Positions 39,305 through 49,150 of a stretch of DNA of 64,000 nt are shown in pieces. Position numbers and translations under genes: made by a program. How positions within the stretch are numbered: the first letter of the stretch is position 1; every line of letters begins with the position of its first letter. The stretch comes from Teredinibacter turnerae T7901 (GTDB taxonomy: Bacteria > Pseudomonadota > Gammaproteobacteria > Pseudomonadales > Cellvibrionaceae), in the NCBI RefSeq assembly GCF_000023025.1, contig NC_012997.1, forward strand, positions 1,038,764 to 1,102,763, given 5' to 3'. The notes beneath the pieces were generated by a model. It ran no database searches, was not told the DNA's origin, and saw only the letters and a program-made list of their open reading frames with translations.

Positions 39305-40681
39305 TTACTCCTTGGGATTGTCCTCATTGAGCGCGATTTCCGCAGCAGGTGACATATTCTGGCTGCTCGCGCGCTCGAGACGGCCGCCGTTCAAACGGCG
39401 GCTGTAGGCAGCAAGTAATACGAGCTGCGCGATTATCAGTCCCTCATACGGTTTTCTGTAACGGCCTTCGTTTACCGACACGGGGACGAACCCCTGCACC
39501 ACAAACCAGGCGGTAAATATCGCTGCCAATAACCACTGGTGGCCCTGAAATTGATGTTTGTTTTTTCGCCATGTGTAGAGTGTGAGTGCTACCGTCAGCA
39601 GGCCCAGGGGTAACCATATCCAGCGTGAGTGGTAGTTCACAAAGCCCAGCCCGTAGTCGAGATTGGAGTCGGGCCAGGATGGATCAAGCATCAAAAAAAT
39701 CAGATTCTCGCTCACCAGCCACATGTACTTCTGAAAACTCAGACTATTGCGTTCAAAGTAGGTTTCCCAGTCTTTGCTGCCATTGTCGATATTGATGTCG
39801 ACAACCACCTTCCCGGTACGCGCGGTGTGCCAGTCACTGAGCGGAGCCAGAGGACGCGTGCCGGTAGATGGCGAGCCGTAGCCGTAATACCAGACAGCAC
39901 CCTGGCGGGAGTACTTGATCTGAATTTCCTTCTTGCCGGATTTAGCGTAGATCATATTCATTTGGCCTACCCCGTGAGGTGCGATAAGCCCCATTTTTTG
40001 ATAGCTGCGGTAGCTGAGCGGGCCAAGAATCAAGCCTAGCAGTACAAGCGAGTAGACCGCCTTGGTCATTTTCTGCGGTTGGCTGAACCAAAGCCAGGAA
40101 GCCGCGACCGCTGCCATAGGGATACAAACGCCGCGGGTCAGGCCCGCAATAATCCAGATAAACACCATGAGTACGAATGCATTTACTGTCTGTTTGCGCA
40201 TCGAGCGCCAGGTGGCCCAGAGCGCGCCGCCCATGAGTGGCAGCATCAGCGTTTCTTGCATGTAGTAGCCGTAGATGCTCAGCCACGAAGGCAACCAGGT
40301 AATGGCCACCCAGCCAACCAGTGCGATGTCTTTGGAGGGTTGCAGTTCACGAAAAAACCGGTACCACAGCCAGGGCATCGCAAACGCGAGCAGAATTGTA
40401 TAAAAACCGACCAATCCATGATCGCCGTAGGTTAGCTTGCCGATAGCGCTGATATACAGCTGGTACATCACCGGGTCGGTCAGCGTCATTGGGTCGTCTC
40501 TGAGCACATCGGTACCTTGCTCCCAGTGACGCTGGGGGTCGCTCCATATATGGCGGGCGGGATCGTGTTCGATGATGTAATACGCGCGGAAGAGATATCC
40601 GAGTACCAAAAGGGTGTATACCACACCGATGAAGATGGAGCGGGGATCAATGGATTTGGGGGCTACAACTGGTGTCGTCAC
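39305..40681 (-). CDS. Polytopic membrane protein, possible GT39-like glycosyltransferase
   Basis: This 458-residue integral membrane protein has about ten hydrophobic segments, starting at GTG 40681. After the first membrane helix comes a conserved-looking loop with acidic residues (EHDPARHIWSDPQRHWEQG), as expected for a C-type glycosyltransferase active-site loop. A large periplasmic loop spans about 245-320, and a cytoplasmic tail is present. I do not recognise it at family level beyond this topology. A role in surface polysaccharide or lipid modification is only a guess. It is followed five bases later by the DUF4124 gene. Confidence 0.6.
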   Translation of the reverse strand: MTTPVVAPKSIDPRSIFIGVVYTLLVLGYLFRAYYIIEHDPARHIWSDPQRHWEQGTDVLRDDPMTLTDPVMYQLYISAIGKLTYGDHGLVGFYTILLAFAMPWLWYRFFRELQPSKDIALVGWVAITWLPSWLSIYGYYMQETLMLPLMGGALWATWRSMRKQTVNAFVLMVFIWIIAGLTRGVCIPMAAVAASWLWFSQPQKMTKAVYSLVLLGLILGPLSYRSYQKMGLIAPHGVGQMNMIYAKSGKKEIQIKYSRQGAVWYYGYGSPSTGTRPLAPLSDWHTARTGKVVVDINIDNGSKDWETYFERNSLSFQKYMWLVSENLIFLMLDPSWPDSNLDYGLGFVNYHSRWIWLPLGLLTVALTLYTWRKNKHQFQGHQWLLAAIFTAWFVVQGFVPVSVNEGRYRKPYEGLIIAQLVLLAAYSRRLNGGRLERASSQNMSPAAEIALNEDNPKE

Positions 40682-41127
40682 GGCGATTACCTACAGGATT
40701 TCTTGTTGTTTTTGTGGTCGGTGGCGGGCTGGTACGCTAACGCAAAGGCGAGATTATAGCCTGCATGTGAAGCGGCTTTAAACTGCGTAAATCGCCAACA
40801 AACGCTCAGATTGAAGTGTGTCGAAGAAGAATTAAGGCGAAGGTGTTATACCCGGTGAACGCTATCGGTGGATGGTACGGAAAACCAGCAAGCACTTTGG
40901 TGGTAAGAACGTTCACGCTGGTGAGCTTTAGTGGTGGCTAGTGGAATTGCCTTGTGAAAAATCAAACAACAAGTTCACTATCAGCGCCCTGGTGGGCAGA
41001 CAAACTGCGGTCTGCTTGATAGTATCCCGTGCTTGATTTACCCGTATCCCGTGCTCGACGGCTGCCGTCGTTGGCAGTCTCCCAGCTTAGGAAATATAAG
41101 AAGAAAGTTAAAAACGAGAATAACAAC
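40682..41127. other. Intergenic region with nested inverted repeat and short direct repeat
   Basis: No gene is seen in these 446 bases. ACTATCA (40977-40983) pairs with TGATAGT (41017-41023), enclosing GCAGAC (40996-41001) and GTCTGC (41010-41015), a nested hairpin. Directly after it the 12-mer GTATCCCGTGCT occurs twice (41022-41033 and 41044-41055). This could be a structured leader or operator of the following methyltransferase-like gene. Confidence 0.6.
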
Positions 41128-42531
41128 ATGAACACTCAAACTTCGACTGCCGGCATCAGGCAGACTAAATCTGGTGCGTGGATTACCGACAAAGCCTGGA
41201 TATGTGGGGTGGTAGGTGCGATTACCGTACTCCTGTGTGCGATGGCGTATAACCGGTTCGATATTTTAAATAAAGGGTTGTTTGTGTTGGGCCAACAACT
41301 TACCAGTAATCGCACCGACAGTATTCTGGCTGCCCTGTTTATTATCACTGCGGCGATGCTGATCACGGAGATGGTGAGGCTGTGGCTATGGGATCGGGAA
41401 GGCTTTATATCGATTGACCCAGATCTGCGTGCGCGGAATTTAGGAGCGTTCTTCACGAAGTCGCTGTTGAACTATTTGTTGTATCTGGCCGCATTATGGG
41501 TTGTGTTGGAGTTTTATCACACCGCCAACGAATATGGTTTTCGCATGAATGCCAACTACTATCAAGGTTGGTTCCGGTTTACCGAAATGGTGTGGTCCGC
41601 TTATCTGTGGGCGGGTTTACCCTATGTATTGCTTACCCGAGCAGTGCGTTACGATCCAAAAGCGGATTCCCGCGATACCGGTTGGTTTCTTGGCAAACTT
41701 CTGCGCTACCCTCTGGGGAAAGTCTCTGGGTCGCCACAGTTGTGCCCTCAGTTTGGCCAGGATGATGCCAAAATTGCTCGTGCTCTGATTGTGAAGTTAT
41801 TCTTTACCCCACTGATGACGGTATTTTTTATTGGCCAGTTTCCGCACCTTGTCAGCAACGTGGGCTATGTATTTGGCAGCCTGCCGGCAAGTATCGCAAA
41901 TGGGACTTATACTCACCGGGTTTTTAACAGTGACTTTTTTAATATTTCGATCGCGTTTATTTTTTCTATCGATGTGGCTCTGGCGTGGTGTGGTTATGTG
42001 ATTTCCTCACGCTGGGTCGACAACCAGACGGCATCCGCCGAACCGACAATGCTGGGCTGGGTGGTCTGCCTTATTTGTTATCCTCCGTTCCAGCAGGCGT
42101 TGGGTTGGTACTATTCCGCACCCGGTGAGCGCGATGTGTTGCGTTTCGACAACCAGTGGATTATCACCGTGTTTACCGGGATGATGGTGTGTAGTTATAT
42201 CGTCTATATGTCGGCGACTTTGTGGTTCGGTGTGCGCTTCTCCAACCTCACCAATCGAGGAATTATCCGCAAGGGGCCGTTCGCTTTTGTGCGGCACCCT
42301 GCCTATGCCTCGAAAAACTTTGCCTGGTGGTGTGTGATGTTCCCGGCGATTTTATACAACGCCACTCACACAGGTATCGAATTGGCTGCGATGCAAACGT
42401 TTGGTTTGTGCCTGATGACTTTTGTCTACTATCAACGAGCTTTGACCGAGGAGCGCCATTTGCGGCTCGATCCGGTGTATCTCGAATACTGTGAACAGGT
42501 TAAATATCGTTTTATTCCCCGCGTTTTCTAG
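41128..42531 (+). CDS. ICMT/PEMT-like integral membrane methyltransferase
   Basis: This 467-residue protein has about ten membrane segments. The last 120 residues match the isoprenylcysteine carboxyl methyltransferase/phospholipid methyltransferase superfamily: NRGIIRKGPFAFVRHPAYAS, a membrane helix pair, then ALTEERHLRLDPVYLEYCEQ, which contribute the S-adenosylmethionine site (His-Pro and Glu-Glu motifs). The N-terminal 330 residues are extra membrane helices of unknown use. The substrate is unknown. The start at 41128 (MNTQTSTAGIRQTKSG) is preferred. The upstream frame to 41029 is low-complexity and crosses the direct repeat. Confidence 0.75.
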   Translation: MNTQTSTAGIRQTKSGAWITDKAWICGVVGAITVLLCAMAYNRFDILNKGLFVLGQQLTSNRTDSILAALFIITAAMLITEMVRLWLWDREGFISIDPDLRARNLGAFFTKSLLNYLLYLAALWVVLEFYHTANEYGFRMNANYYQGWFRFTEMVWSAYLWAGLPYVLLTRAVRYDPKADSRDTGWFLGKLLRYPLGKVSGSPQLCPQFGQDDAKIARALIVKLFFTPLMTVFFIGQFPHLVSNVGYVFGSLPASIANGTYTHRVFNSDFFNISIAFIFSIDVALAWCGYVISSRWVDNQTASAEPTMLGWVVCLICYPPFQQALGWYYSAPGERDVLRFDNQWIITVFTGMMVCSYIVYMSATLWFGVRFSNLTNRGIIRKGPFAFVRHPAYASKNFAWWCVMFPAILYNATHTGIELAAMQTFGLCLMTFVYYQRALTEERHLRLDPVYLEYCEQVKYRFIPRVF

Positions 42532-42551
42532 CCCTCTTGGCAGGTACTGCT

Positions 42552-42576
42552 AAAAAAGCCCGGCACTAGGCCGGGC
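42552..42576 (-). terminator. Rho-independent terminator, minus strand, for the OmpA-like gene
   Basis: GCCCGGC (42558-42564), loop ACTAG, GCCGGGC (42570-42576), with six A at 42552-42557, which read as a U-tract on the minus strand. It would end the transcript of the OmpA-like gene 150 bases upstream. It may also stop plus-strand read-through from the methyltransferase-like gene, without a U-tract in that direction. Confidence 0.8.
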
Positions 42577-42729
42577 AAGACTCGCAGGATCAGAGGGTAA
42601 GGTGTTAACTGCTTTACGCTTGCATATAGCGAAATCAGAGACTGTTCAATCGCCGCTATTCCGTGGTCGCAGCGGCGCGCTTGTTGCCGCTGCGGTGCTC
42701 AGATACTCGGAGCTTTCTGTGTTCTTTTC

Positions 42730-43446
42730 TCAGTTTGCTGCTACCTTGCGGGTAAGCTTGGGGCTGTACACTTCGATACGAACTTTTCTTTCCAGCGCGT
42801 AGGCGTCTTTATCCCCTGCGGTGGCCATTGACATGCTTGCACCATGTGCCTGGTACTCAATTCGGCGACTGTCAATACCGCGTGCGACCAGCGCGTCGAC
42901 AACACTTCGTGCTCGCTCCTCAGACAAAACGTTGTTGTACTCGTCAGTGCCGCGTGGGTCTGCAAAACCATCAAGACGTACACGAAGGCTGGGGTTATCT
43001 GTCATGTAATTTGCGAGCGATTGAATGCGCTGGCTATCCTGATGTGAAAGCGCATCTTCGCCGGTAGGGAAATACACTAAAAACTCGATTGGCTGTTCTA
43101 CTTGTTTCTGCATTTTCGCGATGACTCGTTGCTGCATGGCGACCTCGTTACGGCTGCTGGTGAGAGATGTTTCCGCTTCCTTCAGCGCGGTTTTGTTGCG
43201 CTCGTGGTTTTTGTTTTGTTCGCCCAGGTAGGCGCCGGAGAGGGCACCGAGAAAAAATCCGACCGGGCCACCGGCCACGCCGCCCACGATAGTTGCTGTG
43301 GTAAAAATGCCCGCGCTTTTTGCAGCAGTTGTTGCGCTTACATCGCTTGGGGTGGCTGAGCTTGCAGCAAATATCGGCGTAGCAATGACGCTGGACAGGG
43401 CAATAGCTGTGAATGTTTTGGTGAAGGTTTTCGCTTGCAGTTTCAT
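42730..43446 (-). CDS. OmpA-family lipid-zipper protein with glycine-rich membrane segment
   Basis: This 238-residue protein has a signal peptide (to about residue 28, PIFAAS). A glycine-zipper hydrophobic segment follows (IVGGVAGGPVGFFLGALSGAYLG is the region, about 53-75), then a coiled-coil stretch and a C-terminal OmpA domain with the peptidoglycan-binding motif (LDGFADPRGTDEYNNVLSEE, then RARSVVDALVARGID). This layout resembles the OmpA-like partner proteins of proteobacterial dedicated sortase systems, but no sortase gene is nearby. It likely links the envelope to peptidoglycan. GAGGAA precedes the ATG. Confidence 0.8.
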   Translation of the reverse strand: MKLQAKTFTKTFTAIALSSVIATPIFAASSATPSDVSATTAAKSAGIFTTATIVGGVAGGPVGFFLGALSGAYLGEQNKNHERNKTALKEAETSLTSSRNEVAMQQRVIAKMQKQVEQPIEFLVYFPTGEDALSHQDSQRIQSLANYMTDNPSLRVRLDGFADPRGTDEYNNVLSEERARSVVDALVARGIDSRRIEYQAHGASMSMATAGDKDAYALERKVRIEVYSPKLTRKVAAN

Positions 43447-43702
43447 GAGAGATTCCTCGTGTTCAATTTCAGTGATTAAGTCAATCGGATTTGGTTAGTG
43501 GCGCTGTTCGCCGGACACAGGGTTATTAAACAGCGCAAAGCTGGCTCTCAAATGGAACAAATCGGACGGGTTAGCGATAGAAAATGGCAAACTGTGGCGG
43601 CGTAGCCTTGCCTGGACCGGTATTTAGTGGGATGCGATTGCGCTGTGCGGGCAATGCGGCTAGAGTTTCGCTCCAATTTTGTTGTAGAAAAGGCGGCATC
43701 CG

Positions 43703-45295
43703 TTGACCTCTGAAAATCGCACTCAACAACCGAAAAAATCGCCCAGCGTGCTGCGCTCCAGTGCGGTGGTAGGGTCCATGACGATGCTATCGCGGCTTAT
43801 GGGCTTACTCAGGGATATATTATTTGCTCGGTTTCTCGGTGCAGAAGCGTCCGCCGATGCCTTTTATGTGGCCTTCAAAATTCCCAATTTTTTGCGTCGT
43901 TTATTTGCCGAAGGCGCATTTGCCCAGGCGTTCGTGCCTGTGCTTTCAGAGTATCGGGAGCAGGGCAGTGTAGAAGCCGTTCGCAATTTTATTGACCGGG
44001 TTGCTGGTTGCCTTGGTTCAGCTCTGGTGTTGCTCACGGTGGTCGTGGTTATTGCTTCACCACTCGTTGTGGGTGTGTTTGGCATGGGTTTTTTGCTGAA
44101 AAACCCGGATAAATTTGCGCTCACCTCGGATTTGCTGCGGATTACGTTTCCTTATCTGTTGCTAATTTCACTCACAGGTTTTGCCGGCGCCATACTTAAC
44201 AGCTACGACCGTTTTGCCGTACCGGCATTTACTCCGGTGTTGCTGAATGCGACGCTGATCATTGCAGCAGCAATGGTTGCACCTCGGATGGACGAACCTG
44301 CGTTTGCGCTGGCTTGGGGTGTTCTGGTGGCAGGCGTTATTCAGCTCTTGTTCCAGATTCCATTTCTGCTCCAACTGGGCTTGCTGCCTCACCCTACGGT
44401 GGACTGGGGTGATGCAGCCGTTACGCGAGTGTTGAAACTGATGGCACCGGCGATGTTTGGGGTTTCGGTTAGCCAGATTAACCTGCTGTTCGACACGGCT
44501 CTGGCGTCCTTTTTACCAGACGGGTCCATTTCCTGGCTGTATTTTTCTGACCGCCTCACGGAGCTTCCGCTCGGGGTCTTTGGCGTTGGCATCGCCACAG
44601 TCATATTGCCTGCGCTTTCTCGTCAGCATGTGCGCGGGGGGCAGGCCTTCAGTCATACGCTGGATTGGGCCATGCGACTGATCTTGTTGATTGGCCTGCC
44701 TGCAGCTGTCGCGCTGATTGTCCTGGCTGAACCTATCCTGTTTGCGCTCTTTCAGTACGATCAGTTTCGCCCGACCGATGTGATGATGGCGAAATACAGC
44801 TTGTGGGCCTACGCGTTCGGCGTAACGGCTTTTATGTTGATCAAAGTATTGGCCAGCGGTTTCTTTTCTCGTCAGGACACCCGTACACCGGTGCGAATAG
44901 GCATTATCGCGATGGCGACCAACATGGTGCTGAATATTGTGTTTGTGCTGCCACTTCACTTTATCTGGCAGGTGGGGCACGCGGGCCTGGCGCTTGCGAC
45001 ATCCGGCTCAGCGTTTCTCAATGCGGCCCTGCTGTTGCGGGGCCTGCGCCAGTGCGGCGCCTATCAGCCCGGTGATGGGTGGCTGCGGTTCGCGGTACAG
45101 TCACTGTTGGCGAATGCGGTAATGGCGGTAGTGTTGCTGGCGGGTGTCTCGCAGATAGGCGATATGGCGGTCGCCGACGCGCTCACGCGCTTAGGGTGGG
45201 TGCTTGGGCTCTGTGCGGCAGGTTTGCTGGCGTATGTGGTGGTTCTGTTTATTTCGGGGGTGCGGCTGGGGCATCTGCGGCCCACATCCAGTTGA
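43703..45295 (+). CDS. murJ: Lipid II flippase MurJ
   Basis: MurJ flips lipid II across the inner membrane for peptidoglycan synthesis. It is a MOP-superfamily protein with 14 membrane helices, here 530 residues. Characteristic segments are SSAVVGSMTMLSRLMGLLRD, DAFYVAFKIPNFLRRLFAEG and AFAQAFVPVL near the N-terminus and DTRTPVRIGI later. The start is taken as TTG 43703. A GTG at 43748 in the same frame gives a typical shorter N-terminus and cannot be excluded. ribF follows, the conserved murJ-ribF-ileS-lspA order. Confidence 0.94.
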   Translation: MTSENRTQQPKKSPSVLRSSAVVGSMTMLSRLMGLLRDILFARFLGAEASADAFYVAFKIPNFLRRLFAEGAFAQAFVPVLSEYREQGSVEAVRNFIDRVAGCLGSALVLLTVVVVIASPLVVGVFGMGFLLKNPDKFALTSDLLRITFPYLLLISLTGFAGAILNSYDRFAVPAFTPVLLNATLIIAAAMVAPRMDEPAFALAWGVLVAGVIQLLFQIPFLLQLGLLPHPTVDWGDAAVTRVLKLMAPAMFGVSVSQINLLFDTALASFLPDGSISWLYFSDRLTELPLGVFGVGIATVILPALSRQHVRGGQAFSHTLDWAMRLILLIGLPAAVALIVLAEPILFALFQYDQFRPTDVMMAKYSLWAYAFGVTAFMLIKVLASGFFSRQDTRTPVRIGIIAMATNMVLNIVFVLPLHFIWQVGHAGLALATSGSAFLNAALLLRGLRQCGAYQPGDGWLRFAVQSLLANAVMAVVLLAGVSQIGDMAVADALTRLGWVLGLCAAGLLAYVVVLFISGVRLGHLRPTSS

Positions 45296-45314
45296 CAGGC
45301 CCCGGCAATCGCGA

Positions 45315-45353
45315 GATTGGCAAAGCTGCGTTATAATCGCCGCTTTGCCAATC
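45315..45353 (+). promoter_or_regulatory. Inverted repeat enclosing a perfect -10 box upstream of ribF
   Basis: GATTGGCAAAG (45315-45325) and CTTTGCCAATC (45343-45353) are perfect complementary 11-base arms around a 17-base centre that contains TATAAT (45332-45337), an exact sigma-70 -10. No good -35 is visible at 16-18 bases. This looks like a promoter covered by a two-fold symmetric operator, 15 bases before ribF. A hairpin in read-through RNA is the alternative. Confidence 0.6.
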
Positions 45354-45367
45354 CCCAGCGGTTCTGA

Positions 45368-46315
45368 ATGACGCGTCCCGAATTTATCCATGGCCTGCAT
45401 AGCCTGCTTCCCAATCATCACGGGTGCGTTGCTACCATCGGCTCTTTCGATGGTGTGCACCGTGGCCATCAGGAAGTTATCCGCCAGTTGCGTGAGCACG
45501 CCAGCGCCCACCAAGTTCCCGCACTCGTGATGGTGTTTGAGCCTCAGCCCTCGGAGTTTTTCTCGCAGGAGAAGGCGCCACCGCGACTTATGCGATTGCG
45601 GGACAAAACTGAGGCACTGTTTGCTGCCGGTGTCGACAGGGTGTTGTGTTTGCGTTTTAACCGTGAACTGCGCGGTTTATCAGCGCAGGCGTTTATTGAG
45701 CAAGTTCTGGTTGCGCGACTGGGTATCAGGCACTTGGTGATTGGTGACGACTTTCGCTTTGGCTGCGACAGGCAAGGTGACTACAGCATGCTGGCGGCCG
45801 CCGGCGAACGGTTTGGTTTTAGCGTATGCGATACCCGCACTGAATTGGATGGTGGCCAACGTATCAGCAGCACACGTATTCGTGCATTATTAGAGCAAGA
45901 CGCGTTTGCCGAAGCGGCGCGTTTGCTGGGCTACGAGTACCGAATTCGCGGGCGGGTAATCTACGGTAAGCAGTTGGGCCGAACACTGGGTTTTCCTACC
46001 GCAAATGTGCATCTTGGTCGTTACCGCACTGCGGTACAGGGCGTTTACGCGGTCGCTGTCGATATTGATGGCGGTGCGCAAAACGTTCCTGCGGTGGCTA
46101 ATATTGGTGTTCGCCCAACGGTATCTGGAGGGCGCGAGCCCTTGCTTGAAGTGCATTTACTCGAGCATGGGGGAAACTTATACGGCCACTGGATTAACGT
46201 CCGCATCAAACACAAATTACGCAGCGAAATGCGCTTTGAGTCGCTTGCTGCATTACAGGCGCAGATCACCCTCGACGTTGAGATCGCCAAACGTTGGTTT
46301 AACGAAACCCACTGA
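45368..46315 (+). CDS. ribF: Bifunctional riboflavin kinase/FAD synthetase
   Basis: RibF phosphorylates riboflavin to FMN and adenylates FMN to FAD. The 315-residue protein has the N-terminal nucleotidyltransferase domain (IGSFDGVHRGHQEVI with the GxxHxGH site; later the conserved SSTRIRALL) and the C-terminal flavokinase domain (GRTLGFPTANVHL, the PTAN motif). It is followed 30 bases later by ileS. No FMN riboswitch was noticed in the short gap before it. The inverted repeat there is unrelated to the RFN element. Confidence 0.96.
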   Translation: MTRPEFIHGLHSLLPNHHGCVATIGSFDGVHRGHQEVIRQLREHASAHQVPALVMVFEPQPSEFFSQEKAPPRLMRLRDKTEALFAAGVDRVLCLRFNRELRGLSAQAFIEQVLVARLGIRHLVIGDDFRFGCDRQGDYSMLAAAGERFGFSVCDTRTELDGGQRISSTRIRALLEQDAFAEAARLLGYEYRIRGRVIYGKQLGRTLGFPTANVHLGRYRTAVQGVYAVAVDIDGGAQNVPAVANIGVRPTVSGGREPLLEVHLLEHGGNLYGHWINVRIKHKLRSEMRFESLAALQAQITLDVEIAKRWFNETH

Positions 46316-46345
46316 ATTTAAAACACGACGATAACGATATCCGAT

Positions 46346-49150
46346 ATGACCGATTACAAATCGACGCTGAATTTACCGCAGACCAGTTTTGCCATGAAGG
46401 CCAACCTGGCACAGCGGGAACCGCAAACTTTGAAACGCTGGCAGAAGGAGAATTTGTACCAGCAGATTCGCCAGGCCCGAGCTGGTCGTGAAAAATTTAT
46501 TCTGCACGATGGGCCTCCTTACGCGAATGGTGAGATTCATATCGGTCACGCGGTTAACAAAATTCTGAAGGACATTATCGTCAAAGCGAAAACCCTGAGC
46601 GGGTTCGATGCGCCTTATATTCCTGGCTGGGATTGCCACGGCTTGCCCATTGAGCACAACGTGGAGAAGAAAGTAGGCAAAGCTGGGGTGAAGGTGGACT
46701 TTGCCACATTTCGCAAAAAGTGTCGCGAGTATGCCGCGAAGCAGGTCGCAGGCCAAAAAGAAGGCTTTGTGCGCTTGGGTGTGCTCGCCGACTGGGACAA
46801 ACCCTACCTCACAATGGACTATAAAACTGAGGCGGATATTGTGCGGGCGCTTGGAAAAATCGTCGCCAATGGCCATTTGGTGCGGGGGTTTAAACCGGTG
46901 TATTGGAGCGTGGTGGGTGGGTCTGCACTCGCTGAAGCCGAAGTGGAATACCAGGAAAAAACATCTTTCTCCATTGATGTTAAGTACGCGGTAAAGGATG
47001 AAGCAGATTTTACCCAGCGGGTAGCGGAGCTTGGTGGAGAGGGGCCTGTATCAGTTGTGATCTGGACCACTACACCCTGGACCTTGCCTTCCAGTCAGGC
47101 GGTAAGCCTGAATGCGGATCTCGAGTATGTGGTTGTGCAGCAGCCGGGCGCGCGCCTGCTGGTTGCGGAAGCCTTGCTGGAGTCCGTCGGCAAGCGCGCC
47201 GGTATCGATACCGCAACGATTGTCGGCCGCTGCCATGGTAGAGACCTGGAAAACCTGGTGTTGCAGCACCCCTTCTACACCCGTGAAGTGCCTGTGATTC
47301 TCGGTGATCACGTCACGACTGACGCGGGTACCGGTTGTGTGCACACGGCGCCAGACCACGGTATGGAAGATTTCGAGGTCGGTTCGCGCTACGGCATTGG
47401 TACACTTAATTATGTGGATGAAAACGGCCTTTACCGGGAAAGTGTCGAAATATTCGCCGGCGACCACGTTTATAAAGTCGACGAAAAAATTATTGAGTTA
47501 CTCGAATCTCGCGATGCGCTTCTGCATCAGGAAAAATTTACCCATAGTTATCCTCACTGCTGGCGAACTAAAACGCCTCTGATCTTCCGCGCGACCCCGC
47601 AGTGGTTTATCAGCATGACAAAAAATGGGCTGCTGGACACAGTGAAAACCGCGGTGGATGGTGTTGAGTGGATTCCAGACTGGGGTGAGGCGCGAATGCG
47701 TTCTATGTTGGAAGCGAGCCCGGACTGGTGCATCTCGCGTCAACGCACCTGGGGTGTGCCGATCGCGCTGTTCGTTCACAAAGAAACCCAAGACCTGCAC
47801 CCGGATACGCCGGCGCTGGTGGAAAAAGTGGCTGCGTTGATTGAAACGGACGGTATGGACGCTTGGTTTAACCTCAACCCCGAGGAGATTCTCGGTGAGG
47901 ACGCCGCCAATTACAGCAAAGTCACAGACACCCTCGATGTATGGTTTGACTCGGGTGTAACCCATTATTCTGTGATCCAGCAGCGCGAAGAACTTCAGTA
48001 TCCGGCAGACCTTTATCTGGAAGGCTCCGATCAGCACCGCGGCTGGTTCCAGTCGTCGCTCAAAACTGCGATCGCCATTAACGGTACTGCGCCATACAAG
48101 CAAGTGCTCACTCACGGTTTTACCGTGGATGCCAACGGTAAGAAAATGTCGAAATCGATCGGCAATACCGTGTCTCCGCAAAAGGTGATGAACGAACTCG
48201 GGGCCGATGTTTTGCGTCTCTGGGTTGCGGCCACAGACTTCAGCGGCGATATGAGCGTATCCGATGAAATTCTCATGCGCACCGCCGACAGCTACCGTCG
48301 TATTCGCAATACGATGCGCTATTTTATGTCGAATCTTAACGGCTTCGATCCGGCGATCAACAGTGTCGCCTTTGACGATATGGTCGCGTTGGATCGCTGG
48401 GCAGTTGATCGTGCGGCCAAGCTGCAGCGGGACATAGTCGCCTGCTACGACAGCTACCAGTTCCACACTATTTATCAGAAAATTCATAACTTCTGCATTG
48501 TCGATATGGGCGGCTTTTATCTCGATATCATTAAAGACCGTGTGTACACGATGCAGGAGGACAGCCGCGCCCGCCGCTCAGCGCAGACGGCGCAGTACCT
48601 GATTGTACAAGCGCTGGTACGCTGGATCGCGCCGATCCTGTCGTTTACCGCTGATGAAATCTGGCAGGCGCTGCCCGGTGAAAAAACGGGGCCGGTATTC
48701 GTGGCTGAGTGGCTTGAGTTACCGGAGTTGAGCGAAGACGACGCGCTTAATAACAGCTACTGGCAGACCGCGGCGAAAGTAAAAACTGCCGTAAACAAAG
48801 TGCTCGAGAGCAAGCGCAGTTCCGGGGTTATCGGTGGCTCACTCGGGGCGGAAGTCACCCTATATGCGAGTGATGAACTCCACGCAAAATTGAATTCGCT
48901 AGGTGAGGAGTTGCGCTTTGTGTTGCTGGTGTCCGCGGTCAATCTGAAAAAACTGGATGAGGCACCTGAAGACGCAGATCAGGTGGACGTTGTTGGGCTG
49001 AAGGTTGCGGTAACCAAGTCGGAAGCGGCTAAGTGTGCCCGTTGCTGGCACCAGCGCGATGATGTGGGAAGCCATAGCGAGCATCCGGAGCTATGTGGCC
49101 GCTGTGTGTCGAATGTTGAAGGTAATGGGGAAGTTCGTCACTATGCATAA
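46346..49150 (+). CDS. ileS: Isoleucyl-tRNA synthetase
   Basis: This class I synthetase charges tRNA-Ile and edits misactivated valine. It has 934 residues. The HIGH motif is at 65-68 ([10 protein letters not shown]), the editing domain lies at about 200-390 ([13 protein letters not shown]), and [10 protein letters not shown] is at about 605. The C-terminal zinc finger is CARCW and CGRC. This is the bacterial type 1 IleS, usually sensitive to mupirocin (family knowledge). The last eight bases overlap lspA. Confidence 0.98.
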   Translation: MTDYKSTLNLPQTSFAMKANLAQREPQTLKRWQKENLYQQIRQARAGREKFILHDGPPYANGEIHIGHAVNKILKDIIVKAKTLSGFDAPYIPGWDCHGLPIEHNVEKKVGKAGVKVDFATFRKKCREYAAKQVAGQKEGFVRLGVLADWDKPYLTMDYKTEADIVRALGKIVANGHLVRGFKPVYWSVVGGSALAEAEVEYQEKTSFSIDVKYAVKDEADFTQRVAELGGEGPVSVVIWTTTPWTLPSSQAVSLNADLEYVVVQQPGARLLVAEALLESVGKRAGIDTATIVGRCHGRDLENLVLQHPFYTREVPVILGDHVTTDAGTGCVHTAPDHGMEDFEVGSRYGIGTLNYVDENGLYRESVEIFAGDHVYKVDEKIIELLESRDALLHQEKFTHSYPHCWRTKTPLIFRATPQWFISMTKNGLLDTVKTAVDGVEWIPDWGEARMRSMLEASPDWCISRQRTWGVPIALFVHKETQDLHPDTPALVEKVAALIETDGMDAWFNLNPEEILGEDAANYSKVTDTLDVWFDSGVTHYSVIQQREELQYPADLYLEGSDQHRGWFQSSLKTAIAINGTAPYKQVLTHGFTVDANGKKMSKSIGNTVSPQKVMNELGADVLRLWVAATDFSGDMSVSDEILMRTADSYRRIRNTMRYFMSNLNGFDPAINSVAFDDMVALDRWAVDRAAKLQRDIVACYDSYQFHTIYQKIHNFCIVDMGGFYLDIIKDRVYTMQEDSRARRSAQTAQYLIVQALVRWIAPILSFTADEIWQALPGEKTGPVFVAEWLELPELSEDDALNNSYWQTAAKVKTAVNKVLESKRSSGVIGGSLGAEVTLYASDELHAKLNSLGEELRFVLLVSAVNLKKLDEAPEDADQVDVVGLKVAVTKSEAAKCARCWHQRDDVGSHSEHPELCGRCVSNVEGNGEVRHYA

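Noticed and set aside
47498-48487. 329-codon frame antisense to ileS
   Set aside because: ileS is intact and highly conserved here. The antisense product has no signature.
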